A DNA stretch of 64,000 bases. Origin: Chryseobacterium sp. Marseille-Q5410 (GTDB lineage: Bacteria > Bacteroidota > Bacteroidia > Flavobacteriales > Weeksellaceae). Made by a program: the position numbers and the translations under genes. The DNA lies in assembly GCA_946892665.1 (NCBI GenBank), contig CAMPOT010000001.1, positions 558,001 through 622,000 on the forward strand, in the 5' to 3' direction. Positions 1 to 9,051 of the stretch are shown here, one piece after another (position 1 is the first letter of the stretch; each line of letters begins with the position of its first letter). The notes below the pieces were generated by a model. The model did no database searches. It was not told the DNA's origin and was given only the letters and a program-made list of their open reading frames with translations.

Positions 1-2062
1 AGAAGTACATGGGTCCATCATACACATAGCCGTTGTTTACATATTTCTTGTTGAAAATATTATTGAGCAGGAATTTGAAATCGATTTCCGTTTTTTTGAT
101 ATTCAAGGAATATTTTGCATTGAAGTCGGTTAGCCAATAATCTTTCAATTGCAGATTCTCGTTGTTCGTGTTATCAAGAAACTGCTTCCCAACGTATTGA
201 TTTTGAATGCCAAAGCTCAGTTTATTATTTGGAGTGTAATTCAGTAAAAGATTTCCGATGAAGTTTGGGGAGAAAGAAATTGGTGTATCTCCCAAGTTTT
301 CAATTCCTTCGGAAGTTTCGTTCTTAAAACTTTTATTTTCGTTCTTACTCAAGGTTACATTCCCTGAAAGGTTCAGCTTTTCTGAAAGTTGCGCCAGTGC
401 GCCCAACTCTACGCCCATACGGTAACTTTGCCCGGAATTCACCCGAATGAATTCGCCTACATTATTGATTTGCCCATTTAGAACAAGCTGATTCACGTAG
501 TTCATATAATAAAGGTTCCCTGTGAAGGAAACTTTCCCTGTTTTTTTCTCGATTCCCGCTTCGAAATCGTAGAGTTTTTCAGCTTCTGTTTGTGGGTTTG
601 CAAAAAGATCATCCCGGTTCGGTTCCCGGTGCGCAATGGATGCGGAAATAAAAATTTTTCCTGCTGGGATTTTATAATTAATTCCTGCTTTTGGGTTAAA
701 GAAGGTCCATTTCTTATCGAGATTCACTCCTTCATCATCTCCTTGTTGTACAATTTTGGTGTCGTAGGTGATGTTTCTGAGCTGTAGATCTCCGAAAAAC
801 TCAAAACGGTTTTTGGTGACGATAAATTTTGCAAATCCCGCAACTTCATTTTTTACCGAGCGGTTTCTGTAATATTCATGTTCATCGATTTGTGGGAAAT
901 AGACTCCCGTCACATTTCCAAAATGACGTCCATAATACTGATTACCAACCAATCCGAAATTCAAATCCAAGTTTTCAAATTTCCCGTATAATGTTGAAAC
1001 TACCCCATAAAAATCATTATCCAGCCATTTTTTTCGAATGAAATCGGTTTTTTTAATTTCGTTACCGTTTTGGAAAATATTGGGTAGATTGTATTTTGAA
1101 AATTTAGCATCTTGCTTGTAATTTTCGTAGTAACCTTTGCCTTTGGTGTAGTGGATAGTGGTTTCCAAATTCCAACGGTCGTTCAGTTCCTGTTCCCACA
1201 AAAGCTGATAATGATTTTGTCGGTAATTATCGGTTTCATTATCATAAAAACCAATAATATTTTCCCAGTTCGCATCATAGATCGCCCCGGAATAGTTGAA
1301 TTTTGGGTTGGTTTCCCAAGTTGCTTTATCGATTCCGTTCCAGGCTTGGTATGTTTTTTCTTTGCCTCCAAACGCCATCAAACGGATTTTGGTTTTATTT
1401 TCTTCAAAAAGTGCTGTGAAATTGTAGGAATGCAAATCTGAAAATGCACGGTCGATATAGCCATCTGAATGAATGTTGGTGTAGCGCCCCAAGAGTGACA
1501 GTCGGTCTTTCCAGAATTTTCCCGAACCGATTTCGGCGGAGTATTTATAGGTGTTAAACGATCCGTAACTGTTGTCGGATTTTACATAAAACTTCTCCTC
1601 CGGATTTTTAGAAATCACGTTGACACTCGCTCCAAAGGCAGAAACTCCGTTAGAAGACGTTCCTACACCACGCTGAATGATGATTTGTGAAGCCGAACTG
1701 GTGAGATCCGGAACATTCACGAAAAAAGTTCCCTGGGATTCCGAATCATTGTACGGAATGCCGTTCATCATTACATTAATTCCATTCCCACCAACACCAC
1801 GAATTCTGAGACCTGTGTATCCAACGCCATTTCCGGCATCCGAAGTGGAAATAACGGAAGTTTGGTTTTTCAGCAAGATCGGTAAATCCTGACCAAGGTT
1901 TTTGTTCCCTAAATCTTTTTCTACATTGATGATTTCTTTGGAAACGGGAAGTCTCTTTGTGAAATTCACACTCTCGATTTCGTGAATTTTCAAAGTGTCT
2001 TGCGTCGATTGTGCAAGGTAAAAAGGACCAGCGAAGAGTCCTAAAAAAATAAATCCTTTCAT
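1..2062 (-). CDS. TonB-dependent outer-membrane receptor, probably for thiamin; 3' end cut by window edge
   Basis: An open frame runs on the minus strand from an ATG at 2062 to the left edge (687 codons, no stop), so the C-terminus is missing, probably by a few tens of residues. The start encodes a short signal peptide ending near LAQ. The plug domain follows, with recognisable stretches GYTGLRIRG, NGIPYNDSESQ and RGVGTSSNGVSAFGASVN; the rest is rich in alternating aromatic strands typical of a 22-strand beta-barrel. Such receptors import scarce nutrients through the outer membrane using TonB energy. The substrate is inferred from the TPP riboswitch directly upstream: TPP-controlled TonB receptors of Bacteroidota are predicted thiamin (or precursor) importers. 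The partner genes that would support this (PnuC-like transporter, thiamin pyrophosphokinase) would lie beyond the left edge and cannot be seen. Confidence 0.88.
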   Translation of the reverse strand, partial: MKGFIFLGLFAGPFYLAQSTQDTLKIHEIESVNFTKRLPVSKEIINVEKDLGNKNLGQDLPILLKNQTSVISTSDAGNGVGYTGLRIRGVGGNGINVMMNGIPYNDSESQGTFFVNVPDLTSSASQIIIQRGVGTSSNGVSAFGASVNVISKNPEEKFYVKSDNSYGSFNTYKYSAEIGSGKFWKDRLSLLGRYTNIHSDGYIDRAFSDLHSYNFTALFEENKTKIRLMAFGGKEKTYQAWNGIDKATWETNPKFNYSGAIYDANWENIIGFYDNETDNYRQNHYQLLWEQELNDRWNLETTIHYTKGKGYYENYKQDAKFSKYNLPNIFQNGNEIKKTDFIRKKWLDNDFYGVVSTLYGKFENLDLNFGLVGNQYYGRHFGNVTGVYFPQIDEHEYYRNRSVKNEVAGFAKFIVTKNRFEFFGDLQLRNITYDTKIVQQGDDEGVNLDKKWTFFNPKAGINYKIPAGKIFISASIAHREPNRDDLFANPQTEAEKLYDFEAGIEKKTGKVSFTGNLYYMNYVNQLVLNGQINNVGEFIRVNSGQSYRMGVELGALAQLSEKLNLSGNVTLSKNENKSFKNETSEGIENLGDTPISFSPNFIGNLLLNYTPNNKLSFGIQNQYVGKQFLDNTNNENLQLKDYWLTDFNAKYSLNIKKTEIDFKFLLNNIFNKKYVNNGYVYDGPMYF

Positions 2063-2126
2063 TCTTTTAATTTTTAAGATTAATTGAGTAAAAGGGGGAG
2101 ATAAATTAATGTAACAATTTGGTCGA

Positions 2127-2177
2127 TGTAGCAGCGTCGCAACCATTGGCAAACTGCTATATTTTCACATTGCTACA
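2127..2177 (-). promoter_or_regulatory. candidate expression platform of the TPP riboswitch
   Basis: Between the aptamer and the receptor start, the minus strand carries TGTAGCA (2177-2171) and TAGCAG (2159-2154). Both are complementary to the same later segment CTGCTACA (2134-2127), so two mutually exclusive hairpins can form. This is seen directly. That it is the switching part is inferred from its position right after the aptamer. No strong poly-U tract follows, so control could be of translation or of a non-canonical terminator. Confidence 0.45.
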
Positions 2178-2179
2178 TT

Positions 2180-2256
2180 TGCAACGCATCCCTAAACAGC
2201 ATTACCTGTTCCAGGTTCATTGGGTGTAATCTCAGCCTTTTACAGCACCCCTTTAA
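2180..2256 (-). ncRNA. TPP riboswitch (THI element)
   Basis: Read on the minus strand, the segment contains the conserved THI-box blocks in order: GGGGTGC (2253-2246), GGCTGAGATTACACCC (2237-2222), GAACCTG (2218-2212), ACAGGTAATGCTGT (about 2210-2197) and TTAGGGATGCG (2195-2185). These are the core pyrimidine-binding and pyrophosphate-binding parts of the TPP aptamer. It lies about 120 bases before the start of the TonB receptor, so receptor synthesis should fall when thiamin pyrophosphate is plentiful. Confidence 0.95.
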
Positions 2257-2265
2257 TTTCGTCTG

Positions 2266-2273
2266 CGAAAATA
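2266..2273 (-). promoter_or_regulatory. probable -7 promoter element for the TPP riboswitch and receptor
   Basis: The minus strand reads TATTTTCG, one mismatch from the Bacteroidota -7 consensus TAnnTTTG. It lies about 10 bases before the first conserved base of the TPP aptamer, which is where a promoter is needed. No clear -33 TTG is seen. Confidence 0.45.
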
Positions 2274-2285
2274 CAATATTTTTAA

Positions 2286-3014
2286 TTAATATGCATTATT
2301 ATTGACGTCAATGTAAAAATAATTTTTCCCGTCTTTGGTCACTTCGAATAATCGCGCGAGTTTCCAGCTGAAATTCCGTTTGATATCATTGTATTCAAAA
2401 GGGATAATAATCTTATTGTTCACATCAATCACCCCAAAGTTATTATTCTTGGATGCAACAATCATTGGGTTTTTCAAGTCGTCGCCCTCCAAAATGTGAA
2501 GGTAATCGTATTGCGGATAAATGGTGAACTGACGATAATCACCGGGGTTTTCAAACTTTGAATCTTCGATAATCCCATAAGAATTGTTGAGAATGTAGGC
2601 ATGAAAAAGTTGGGTAACATAAGGCAAATTGCATTTTCCCAAATCGCTGTTCTTGTATAAGTAAACCCGCTTTCCGCTGCTGTCAATCCGGAAATCCAAG
2701 TTGTTGATGCGCACGGATGCATATTTTTTCGAGCCGTATTTTCGGACTTTTTCGTTCGGAGAATTCAGCAGGTTGCAGTCTTCGGTGAAAAAGCCAACAT
2801 TGCTGTATTGATGAGGAATAATGGTTTTTCCTTTTTGATTTTTAAAGCCGTATTTACCATTGTTTTTGTGAGGAATCAGTGTCGGAATTGAATCATTAAT
2901 TTTCACAAGATCCGGATTGCTTTTTGCCACAACCGTTTTTTGCTGAAGATTTTTTTTCTGAGCAAAAACCAGCACAACAACACAACAAAAAAAGAGGCTA
3001 AACAGATGTTTCAT
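2286..3014 (-). CDS. exported WG-repeat protein
   Basis: This 242-residue protein starts with a signal peptide (hydrophobic residues 3-17, cleavage probably after FAQ). It has at least two WG/KWG-type beta repeats: one near residues 52-72 (KYGFKNQKGKTIIPHQYSNV) and one near 185-210 (NNFGVIDVNNKIIIPFEYNDI, one residue shortened here as NFGVIDVNNKIIIPFEYND). Such repeats form beta-rich surfaces for binding, and no enzymatic role is known for most members. The gene is monocistronic, with its own -7 element upstream and the TPP-controlled receptor transcript beginning just after its stop. The molecular role is unknown. Confidence 0.8.
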   Translation of the reverse strand: MKHLFSLFFCCVVVLVFAQKKNLQQKTVVAKSNPDLVKINDSIPTLIPHKNNGKYGFKNQKGKTIIPHQYSNVGFFTEDCNLLNSPNEKVRKYGSKKYASVRINNLDFRIDSSGKRVYLYKNSDLGKCNLPYVTQLFHAYILNNSYGIIEDSKFENPGDYRQFTIYPQYDYLHILEGDDLKNPMIVASKNNNFGVIDVNNKIIIPFEYNDIKRNFSWKLARLFEVTKDGKNYFYIDVNNNAY

Positions 3015-3040
3015 AAAAAAAAAATTTGCAAACTTAAAGC

Positions 3041-3048
3041 CAAAAATA
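3041..3048 (-). promoter_or_regulatory. -7 promoter element for the WG-repeat gene
   Basis: The minus strand reads TATTTTTG, an exact TAnnTTTG match, 26 bases before the ATG at 3014. This gives a short leader of about 20 bases. Confidence 0.6.
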
Positions 3049-3053
3049 CATTT

Positions 3054-3428
3054 TTAAATATTTCTGAAAACGGAAAATATTACTGCGATTCCCAACAGTA
3101 TGACGATTGCTTGCGAATTGAAGAATAACTTTCGGGTTTTGGGAAAATAATTACGAAGCGGTTTGGTATTCATTGCAATTGCTAAAATAACGTAAGGTGT
3201 TAGAGTGACGAACAGTGCATTATATTCAAACGCTTTTTTGATATTCAAGTGCAATAATTCATGAATCGCCCTTTGGGAACCGCATCCGGGACAGAGAAAT
3301 CCTGTGAAATAATATATCGGACACTTCAAAAAATAGATGCTGTTTTGAGGATTAAAGCTATAAAAAACAACTCCCAAACCAATGAAAATCAGAATAAATA
3401 CGGCTAATTTTAAGTGTTTCTTCATCAT
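3054..3428 (-). CDS. DUF2752 small membrane protein
   Basis: A 124-residue protein with about three hydrophobic helices (near residues 8-26, 70-90 and 105-120). The family signature is the cysteine-containing segment around residues 35-52 (CPIYYFTGFLCPGCGSQRA), followed by a conserved stretch ending in FEYNALF. This matches DUF2752, a widespread integral membrane family of unknown function in Bacteroidota and other phyla. Two adjacent ATG codons make the start ambiguous by one residue. It is upstream of, and on the same strand as, the WG-repeat gene, which has its own promoter. Confidence 0.85.
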   Translation of the reverse strand: MMKKHLKLAVFILIFIGLGVVFYSFNPQNSIYFLKCPIYYFTGFLCPGCGSQRAIHELLHLNIKKAFEYNALFVTLTPYVILAIAMNTKPLRNYFPKTRKLFFNSQAIVILLGIAVIFSVFRNI

Positions 3429-3587
3429 GATGAAAGATAAGTTTCCCGATTGGTTTTGATTCGCAGAAACCTTTGTTTACAAATATTTTAATTGAAATTT
3501 TTCTAAAAATAATAAAAAAATAGATGGAAAGCATCATATTTATATTAAATCTAAATGATTTTAGTCATCATTAAATATAAAAATTCG

Positions 3588-3595
3588 TATTTTTG
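3588..3595 (+). promoter_or_regulatory. -7 promoter element of aconitase
   Basis: TATTTTTG matches TAnnTTTG exactly, 33 bases before the chosen ATG at 3629. An upstream in-frame ATG at 3593 lies inside this element and so cannot be the start of the transcript's reading frame. Confidence 0.65.
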
Positions 3596-3628
3596 AACTT
3601 CTTAATTTTCAACAAAAAATATACGAAT

Positions 3629-5905
3629 ATGACTTTTGACATTGATATGATCAGAAATGTGTATGAACGTTACCCAGAAAGAGTTGCGAAAGCACGTGAA
3701 GTAGTGGGTAAGCCTCTTACATTATCAGAAAAAATTCTTTACACTCACCTCTGGGAAGGGAATCCAACCCAACGTTATGAAAGAGGAAACTCTTATGTAG
3801 ATTTTGCTCCGGACAGAGTGGCAATGCAGGATGCGACGGCTCAAATGGCACTTTTGCAGTTTATGCAGGCCGGAAAAAAGAAAGTTGCTGTTCCTTCTAC
3901 AGCACACGCAGATCACCTTATTCAGGCTAGAGTAGGTGCGGAAGCGGATTTGCAGGAAGGTATCAACAAAAACTCTGAAGTTTTCAATTTCTTAAGCTCT
4001 GTTTGTGATAAATACGGGATCGGCTTCTGGAAGCCAGGTGCGGGAATTATTCACCAGGTTGTTCTGGAAAACTATGCTTTTCCAGGGGGAATGATGATTG
4101 GTACCGATTCCCACACGGTAAACGCGGGTGGTTTAGGAATGGTAGCTATTGGTGTTGGTGGTGCTGATGCGGTAGACGTAATGGCAGGCATGGCTTGGGA
4201 GCTTAAAATGCCTAAATTAATCGGGGTAAAATTGACTGGTAAACTGAACGGATGGACATCTGCAAAAGATGTTATCTTAAAGGTTGCCGGAATTTTAACC
4301 GTGAAAGGCGGTACTGGATGCATCGTAGAATATTTCGGTGAAGGTGCAGAAAACCTTTCTGCTACTGGTAAAGGTACCATCTGTAATATGGGTGCAGAAA
4401 TCGGCGCTACAACTTCTACTTTCGGTTATGACGATTCGATGAGAAGATATTTAGCAGCAACCGGAAGACAAGATGTGGTAGATGCAGCGGATAAAATAGC
4501 AGAACACTTAACAGGAGATGCAGAGGTTTACGCAAATCCTGAGCAATATTTTGATCAAGTTATTGAAATTAACCTTTCTGAATTAACTCCACATTTGAAC
4601 GGACCTTTTACTCCCGATTTGGCGACACCTGTTGCAGAATTCAGAGCGAAAGCCGAAGCTAATGGTTGGCCTTTGGAAGTTGAATGGGCTTTGATTGGTT
4701 CTTGTACCAATTCATCTTATGAAGATCTTTCCAGAGCGGCTTCAATTGTTGAAGACGCCGTTGCAAAAGGAGTAAAACCAAAAGCGATTTTAGGAATTAA
4801 CCCTGGTTCAGAACAGGTAAAATATACAGCTGAAAGAGATGGTTTCCTGGATTCTTTCAGAAAATTTGAAAATGCGAGAATTTTCACGAATGCTTGTGGA
4901 CCTTGTATCGGACAGTGGGACAGAGAGGGTGCAGATAAAGGCGAGAAAAACTCTATTATCCATTCATTCAACAGAAACTTTGCAAAAAGAGCGGACGGAA
5001 ATCCAAACACACACGCTTTCGTGGCTTCTCCTGAAATGGTAGCTGCAGTTGCAATTTCTGGTAGATTAGATTTTAACCCAATCACAGATACTCTAACTAA
5101 CCAAAACGGAGAGCAAATCAAACTGGACGAACCAAAAGGAGCAGAACTTCCAGCTAAAGGATTTGCGGTGGAAGATAACGGTTATCAGGCGCCTTCAGAA
5201 GATGGTTCAGGAGTACAAGTTGTAGTAAATCCAGACTCCGACAGACTTCAGTTGTTGGAGCCTTTCCAACCTTGGGACGGGAAAAATATTGAAGGTGCAA
5301 AAGTGTTGATCAAAGCCTTCGGAAAATGTACTACGGATCATATTTCTATGGCAGGTCCTTGGTTGAAATACCGTGGTCATTTGGATAATATTTCCAACAA
5401 TATGTTGATCGGCGCTGTAAATGCTTACAACATGGAAACCAATAAGGTTAAAAATCAATTAACTGGTGAATATGGCGAAGTTCCAGCAGTAGCAAGAGCT
5501 TACAAAGCAGCCGGAGTTCCATCAATCGTTGTGGGTGACCAAAACTATGGGGAAGGTTCTTCAAGAGAGCATGCTGCAATGGAGCCAAGACATTTAGGGG
5601 TAAAAGCAGTTTTGGTAAAATCATTCGCACGTATCCACGAAACGAACTTGAAAAAACAAGGTATGTTGGCTCTGACCTTTGTTAATGCCGAAGAATACGA
5701 CAAAATCCTTGAGGACGATACCGTGAATTTCTTGGATTTAGATCAATTTGCACCAGCTCGTCCATTACAACTAGAGTTTGTTCATGCGGATGGAACCAAA
5801 GATCTAATCTTGGCAAACCACACTTATAATGAGCAACAAATCGGTTGGTTCAAAGCTGGTTCTGCACTGAATTTGATCGCTGAAGAAGCGAAAAAGAATG
5901 CATAA
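3629..5905 (+). CDS. acn: aconitate hydratase (mitochondrial type)
   Basis: It interconverts citrate and isocitrate in the TCA cycle in the cytoplasm and needs a [4Fe-4S] cluster. The product is 758 residues, the usual length for the mitochondrial-type enzyme found in Bacteroidota. The cluster cysteines are visible: C359 in [10 protein letters not shown], and C423 and C426 in [11 protein letters not shown]. Substrate-binding stretches such as [13 protein letters not shown] and the C-terminal swivel domain with [11 protein letters not shown] are present. The ATG at 3629 is chosen because the product then begins [12 protein letters not shown], as in relatives, and because the earlier ATG overlaps the promoter. 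It stands alone with its own promoter and terminator. Confidence 0.97.
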   Translation: MTFDIDMIRNVYERYPERVAKAREVVGKPLTLSEKILYTHLWEGNPTQRYERGNSYVDFAPDRVAMQDATAQMALLQFMQAGKKKVAVPSTAHADHLIQARVGAEADLQEGINKNSEVFNFLSSVCDKYGIGFWKPGAGIIHQVVLENYAFPGGMMIGTDSHTVNAGGLGMVAIGVGGADAVDVMAGMAWELKMPKLIGVKLTGKLNGWTSAKDVILKVAGILTVKGGTGCIVEYFGEGAENLSATGKGTICNMGAEIGATTSTFGYDDSMRRYLAATGRQDVVDAADKIAEHLTGDAEVYANPEQYFDQVIEINLSELTPHLNGPFTPDLATPVAEFRAKAEANGWPLEVEWALIGSCTNSSYEDLSRAASIVEDAVAKGVKPKAILGINPGSEQVKYTAERDGFLDSFRKFENARIFTNACGPCIGQWDREGADKGEKNSIIHSFNRNFAKRADGNPNTHAFVASPEMVAAVAISGRLDFNPITDTLTNQNGEQIKLDEPKGAELPAKGFAVEDNGYQAPSEDGSGVQVVVNPDSDRLQLLEPFQPWDGKNIEGAKVLIKAFGKCTTDHISMAGPWLKYRGHLDNISNNMLIGAVNAYNMETNKVKNQLTGEYGEVPAVARAYKAAGVPSIVVGDQNYGEGSSREHAAMEPRHLGVKAVLVKSFARIHETNLKKQGMLALTFVNAEEYDKILEDDTVNFLDLDQFAPARPLQLEFVHADGTKDLILANHTYNEQQIGWFKAGSALNLIAEEAKKNA

Positions 5906-5927
5906 CTCTTTTTTAAAAATGATAAAA

Positions 5928-5960
5928 CAAAACCGTTCAAGAAATTGAGCGGTTTTTCTT
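5928..5960 (+). terminator. rho-independent terminator of aconitase
   Basis: An inverted repeat AACCGTTCAA / TTGAGCGGTT around a GAAA loop is followed by a T-rich run. It lies 25 bases after the aconitase stop. Confidence 0.85.
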
Positions 5961-6006
5961 TTGCAATTGTAACAAGTATCATGTTTTCTCTACTAAACAT
6001 TTAAAC

Positions 6007-6014
6007 TATTTTTG
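6007..6014 (+). promoter_or_regulatory. -7 promoter element of the beta-barrel receptor gene
   Basis: TATTTTTG, an exact TAnnTTTG match, lies 19 bases before the ATG at 6033. No clear -33 TTG is seen at the expected spacing. Confidence 0.6.
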
Positions 6015-6032
6015 CCCTCCTAAATTGTAGAC

Positions 6033-8198
6033 ATGAAGAAAAGTTTAATTGTACTTTCACTCGCAGCATCAGTTTTCACTCTTGCACAGCAGAAACCCAA
6101 AACGGAAAAAGAAACCCAAATTGAAGGCGTAACGATAACCGCAACCAAAAAGGCGGTGGAACAAAAGGCCGACCGTACCATTTTCGATTTTTCGGAACAG
6201 CCAACGCTGAACTCCGGAACTTTGATGGAAGGTGTAAAAAAACTGCCGGGATTGGTGGTAACCGACATTGCCGGAATGATGTATCAGGGAAAACTGTTGG
6301 CCGTTTTTATGGATGGACGTCCGCTAAATATTTCAAGTAACGAACTTCAGGGATTTTTAGATGGAATGCCTGCAAACGCAGTTGAAAGAATTGAAATCAT
6401 TACACAACCCGGCGCAGAATTCCCCGCAACGTCTGGAGGTGCAATTCTGAATATCATTACTTCAAAATCTGCAAAAAATTATTTATCTGCAACGTATTCG
6501 GGGAATTACAGCTTTACGAATTACGATGAATACAGAAGCAGAACCAACAATTCTTTAAGTTTAAATGCGAAAAACAAATATTTCGGATGGCAACTGAACG
6601 TAGGACAGAATTACCGCGAAAATATGATGATTGGTAATTTAGATGATCTTTCAACCACTTATACAGATGGTGTTAGAAGAGGATATTTTGCCAAAGCAGC
6701 CATGACCTTTGATCTTGGACTTGACCGACTTTTATTGAACTACGATATTTATCACAATAACAACGATAATTACACTTTAGGAAAAGGAAATTATTTTGGA
6801 AATCCTTACACAAGCGAAGATGACGCTGCAACTTTAAACTGGCGAAACGAAGCTGTCGTAACTTATCAGAAAAGATTTGCCGACAAAGCCAAGAAATTGG
6901 ATTTCAAATATAATTACAGTAACTCTAAGTCTGATTTTTCTCAGTTCAGCAGAAATTTCAACACCAACACGCTTGAAAATGAATCGGATATGAATGTTTC
7001 TACCTTTAAAGTAGATTATTCTCAGCCGGTGAAAATTTTGGACGAAGGGAAAGTCAGCATTGGTGGTTTGTACGAACTTCAAAAGTTTGATACCCAAAGT
7101 TTCGGTTTAACCAACCTCGATTATCAAAGACAAACCGCTTCAAGTTATATAGAACTACAGGCCAAACTAAAAAAGTTTGATTTCACGTTGGGAACAAGAG
7201 CCGAAGATTACGATATTTCGGGAATTACGCGACGAGTGGATTCTTCAAACGTAACTCATACCGATAATTTAACGCCTTTCAAAAAGTTTAAGCTTTTCCC
7301 GAACGCAAGTATTCAGTACAGCTTCATGCAGAGGGTTTATTTGGCTTTGAATTACAACAAGAAAATTAATTTGCCAAGCATTTCATCGTTGAATCCTAAC
7401 AACACAACCTACCAAAACGGTAACTCCACCACTGCCGGAAACCCGAATCTTCAGCCAACAATATTTGATAATTATGAAATCAAAATTTCAGCGTTTGATT
7501 ATGCCTTTATCGGTTATAATGTAAACGTGGCTAAAAATCAGGTCATGCAGATTATGACGAGAGAAACTGAAATCGACCCGAACACCGGAAAAACCAACGA
7601 TTTTATCCTGAACAAACAAATGAATATTTCCGAAATGACAATTCAGAACTTTAATTTAGGATTGCCGATTCCGTTGATGATTTTCAGTAAACCTCTCAGC
7701 GAAATCATGAAGTTTAACTTTAATCCTGATAAGATCAACTTTATTTATTTGTACGCGGCTTATCAGAAACACATTATTCCGGACTTGAAAACCAAAGGAT
7801 TCTGGATGTTCAACATCAATTCTCAGTTTATGCTTCCGAAAGATGTAAAATTGGCCATCAATTATTTCGTACTTCCTCCAAAAGGAAACTACTATTATTA
7901 CGAAGCGGTAAAACCTGTCGGAAACAACGTGGACATCACACTTTCTAAAAAATTCATGAAAGACAGGCTGAATGTTTCAGTGTTTGCAAATGATATTTTC
8001 AACGGGCAGCAAATGGCTTTCCGTTCGGTTTTCAAACAGCCTTATCCAGTTCTTTCGAACAAAATGGATTCACGAAATTTCGGATTTTCTGTGAACTATA
8101 AGATTCCTACAAAAAACAAACTTGCTAAAGAGGCACCCAACATGCTGAACCAGGATAAAAAAGAAGACAATGGCGGCATTTTGAATTCGGGACAGTAA
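6033..8198 (+). CDS. TonB-dependent receptor-like outer-membrane beta-barrel protein
   Basis: A 721-residue protein with a signal peptide (cleavage after about residue 18, TLAQ). A TonB-box-like segment IEGVTITATKKAVEQK follows at about 30-45, then a plug-like domain (SGTLMEGVKKLPGLVV, then MDGRPLNISSNELQGFLDGM and a GGAILNIITSK stretch) and a long beta-barrel. The architecture fits the Bacteroidota outer-membrane beta-barrel family (OMP_b-brl_3 type), which lacks the CarboxypepD_reg domain of SusC proteins. No SusD partner lies next to it, so glycan uptake is not indicated; the substrate is unknown. It is a single-gene unit with its own -7 element and terminator. Confidence 0.88.
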   Translation: MKKSLIVLSLAASVFTLAQQKPKTEKETQIEGVTITATKKAVEQKADRTIFDFSEQPTLNSGTLMEGVKKLPGLVVTDIAGMMYQGKLLAVFMDGRPLNISSNELQGFLDGMPANAVERIEIITQPGAEFPATSGGAILNIITSKSAKNYLSATYSGNYSFTNYDEYRSRTNNSLSLNAKNKYFGWQLNVGQNYRENMMIGNLDDLSTTYTDGVRRGYFAKAAMTFDLGLDRLLLNYDIYHNNNDNYTLGKGNYFGNPYTSEDDAATLNWRNEAVVTYQKRFADKAKKLDFKYNYSNSKSDFSQFSRNFNTNTLENESDMNVSTFKVDYSQPVKILDEGKVSIGGLYELQKFDTQSFGLTNLDYQRQTASSYIELQAKLKKFDFTLGTRAEDYDISGITRRVDSSNVTHTDNLTPFKKFKLFPNASIQYSFMQRVYLALNYNKKINLPSISSLNPNNTTYQNGNSTTAGNPNLQPTIFDNYEIKISAFDYAFIGYNVNVAKNQVMQIMTRETEIDPNTGKTNDFILNKQMNISEMTIQNFNLGLPIPLMIFSKPLSEIMKFNFNPDKINFIYLYAAYQKHIIPDLKTKGFWMFNINSQFMLPKDVKLAINYFVLPPKGNYYYYEAVKPVGNNVDITLSKKFMKDRLNVSVFANDIFNGQQMAFRSVFKQPYPVLSNKMDSRNFGFSVNYKIPTKNKLAKEAPNMLNQDKKEDNGGILNSGQ

Positions 8199-8230
8199 TT
8201 TTAGAATTATTTTATAATGAAAAGTTTAAA

Positions 8231-8258
8231 AGTTGGAGAATTTCTCCAACTTTTTTCA
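8231..8258 (+). terminator. terminator after the beta-barrel receptor, possibly bidirectional
   Basis: AAGTTGGAGA and its complement TCTCCAACTT form a near-perfect hairpin followed by six T on the plus strand. On the minus strand the hairpin is followed by a weaker T-rich stretch, so it may also end the converging pseudouridine synthase transcript. Confidence 0.85.
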
Positions 8259-8284
8259 TTCTGTTCAATTTTTGAACATAATAA

Positions 8285-9004
8285 TCAACCTTCACACGCC
8301 TTCCAAACCGCATCATTCTGCGGAACAGGCGCCGTGATTTCTAAGTTTTCTTTCATTACGGGATGAATAAATTCTAACTTTCTTGCGTGAAGATGTATTC
8401 CGCCATCGGGATTGGATCGGGCTGCACCATATTTTAAATCGCCCTTTATCGCAGCGCCAATTTTAGAGAGCTGCGCACGAATTTGGTGATGTCTTCCGGT
8501 TTCTAAATCGATTTCGAGTAGTTGGAAATTATCAAGAACTTTGATGATTTGGTAATTAAGAATCGACTCTTTGGCGCTATCAGTTGGTTTGATGAAAACT
8601 GTTGCTTTGTTCGTTTTCTCGTTTTTCTGTAGATAGTGAACCAGCCTTTGACTTTGCGGAATCACGGTTTTCTGTACCACGGCCCAGTACGTTTTTTTGA
8701 TTTCGCGGTTTTTCACCATTTGAGTTAGCCTCGTCAAAGCTTTAGACGTTTTAGCGTAAATCACGAGTCCGGAAGTTGGTCTGTCGATTCTGTGAACAAG
8801 CCCGAGGAAAACGTTTCCGGGTTTTTGGTCTCTTTTTTTTATGAAATCTTTGATCAAATCGAGCAGCGAAGCATCGCCAGTTTTGTCACCCTGAACCAGT
8901 TGGCCTGCTTTTTTGTTGATGATAAGCAGATGATTGTCTTCAAAAACAATTTGTTGATCGATATGATTTGCAGAGTCGCGCATGGATGATTTTTCGGATT
9001 CCAA
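8285..9004 (-). CDS. RluA-family RNA pseudouridine synthase
   Basis: It converts specific uridines in rRNA or tRNA to pseudouridine. The 239-residue product has the catalytic motif HRIDRPTSGL, with the predicted nucleophile Asp at residue 74, and the later family motif around LETGRHHQIRAQL. There is no S4 domain at the N-terminus, so it resembles the single-domain RluA/TruC-like branch. The target position cannot be read from sequence. It converges on the outer-membrane receptor gene. The first ATG gives a short polar N-terminal extension, and the Met at residue 8 is an alternative start. Confidence 0.9.
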   Translation of the reverse strand: MESEKSSMRDSANHIDQQIVFEDNHLLIINKKAGQLVQGDKTGDASLLDLIKDFIKKRDQKPGNVFLGLVHRIDRPTSGLVIYAKTSKALTRLTQMVKNREIKKTYWAVVQKTVIPQSQRLVHYLQKNEKTNKATVFIKPTDSAKESILNYQIIKVLDNFQLLEIDLETGRHHQIRAQLSKIGAAIKGDLKYGAARSNPDGGIHLHARKLEFIHPVMKENLEITAPVPQNDAVWKACEG

Positions 9005-9011
9005 AATTACA

Positions 9012-9037
9012 ACAAAAAAAGAGAATTGAAATTCTCC
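9012..9037 (-). terminator. terminator of the xerD-Nudix unit
   Basis: On the minus strand, GAGAAT and ATTCTC flank a four-base loop and are followed by seven T. It sits 15 bases after the stop of the Nudix gene. Confidence 0.75.
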
Positions 9038-9051
9038 TCGCTTTTAATGTT

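Noticed and set aside
1112..1441. Open frames on the plus strand across the left TonB receptor
   Set aside because: The minus strand carries one uninterrupted receptor frame with plug motifs over the whole stretch; the plus-strand frames are its antisense shadows with no domain or promoter.
3593..3628. Longer N-terminus of aconitase from the ATG at 3593
   Set aside because: That ATG lies inside the -7 element, and the extra residues do not resemble the family.
4072..5121. Minus-strand open frames within aconitase
   Set aside because: They are antisense to a conserved gene and rich in residues produced by its codon bias.
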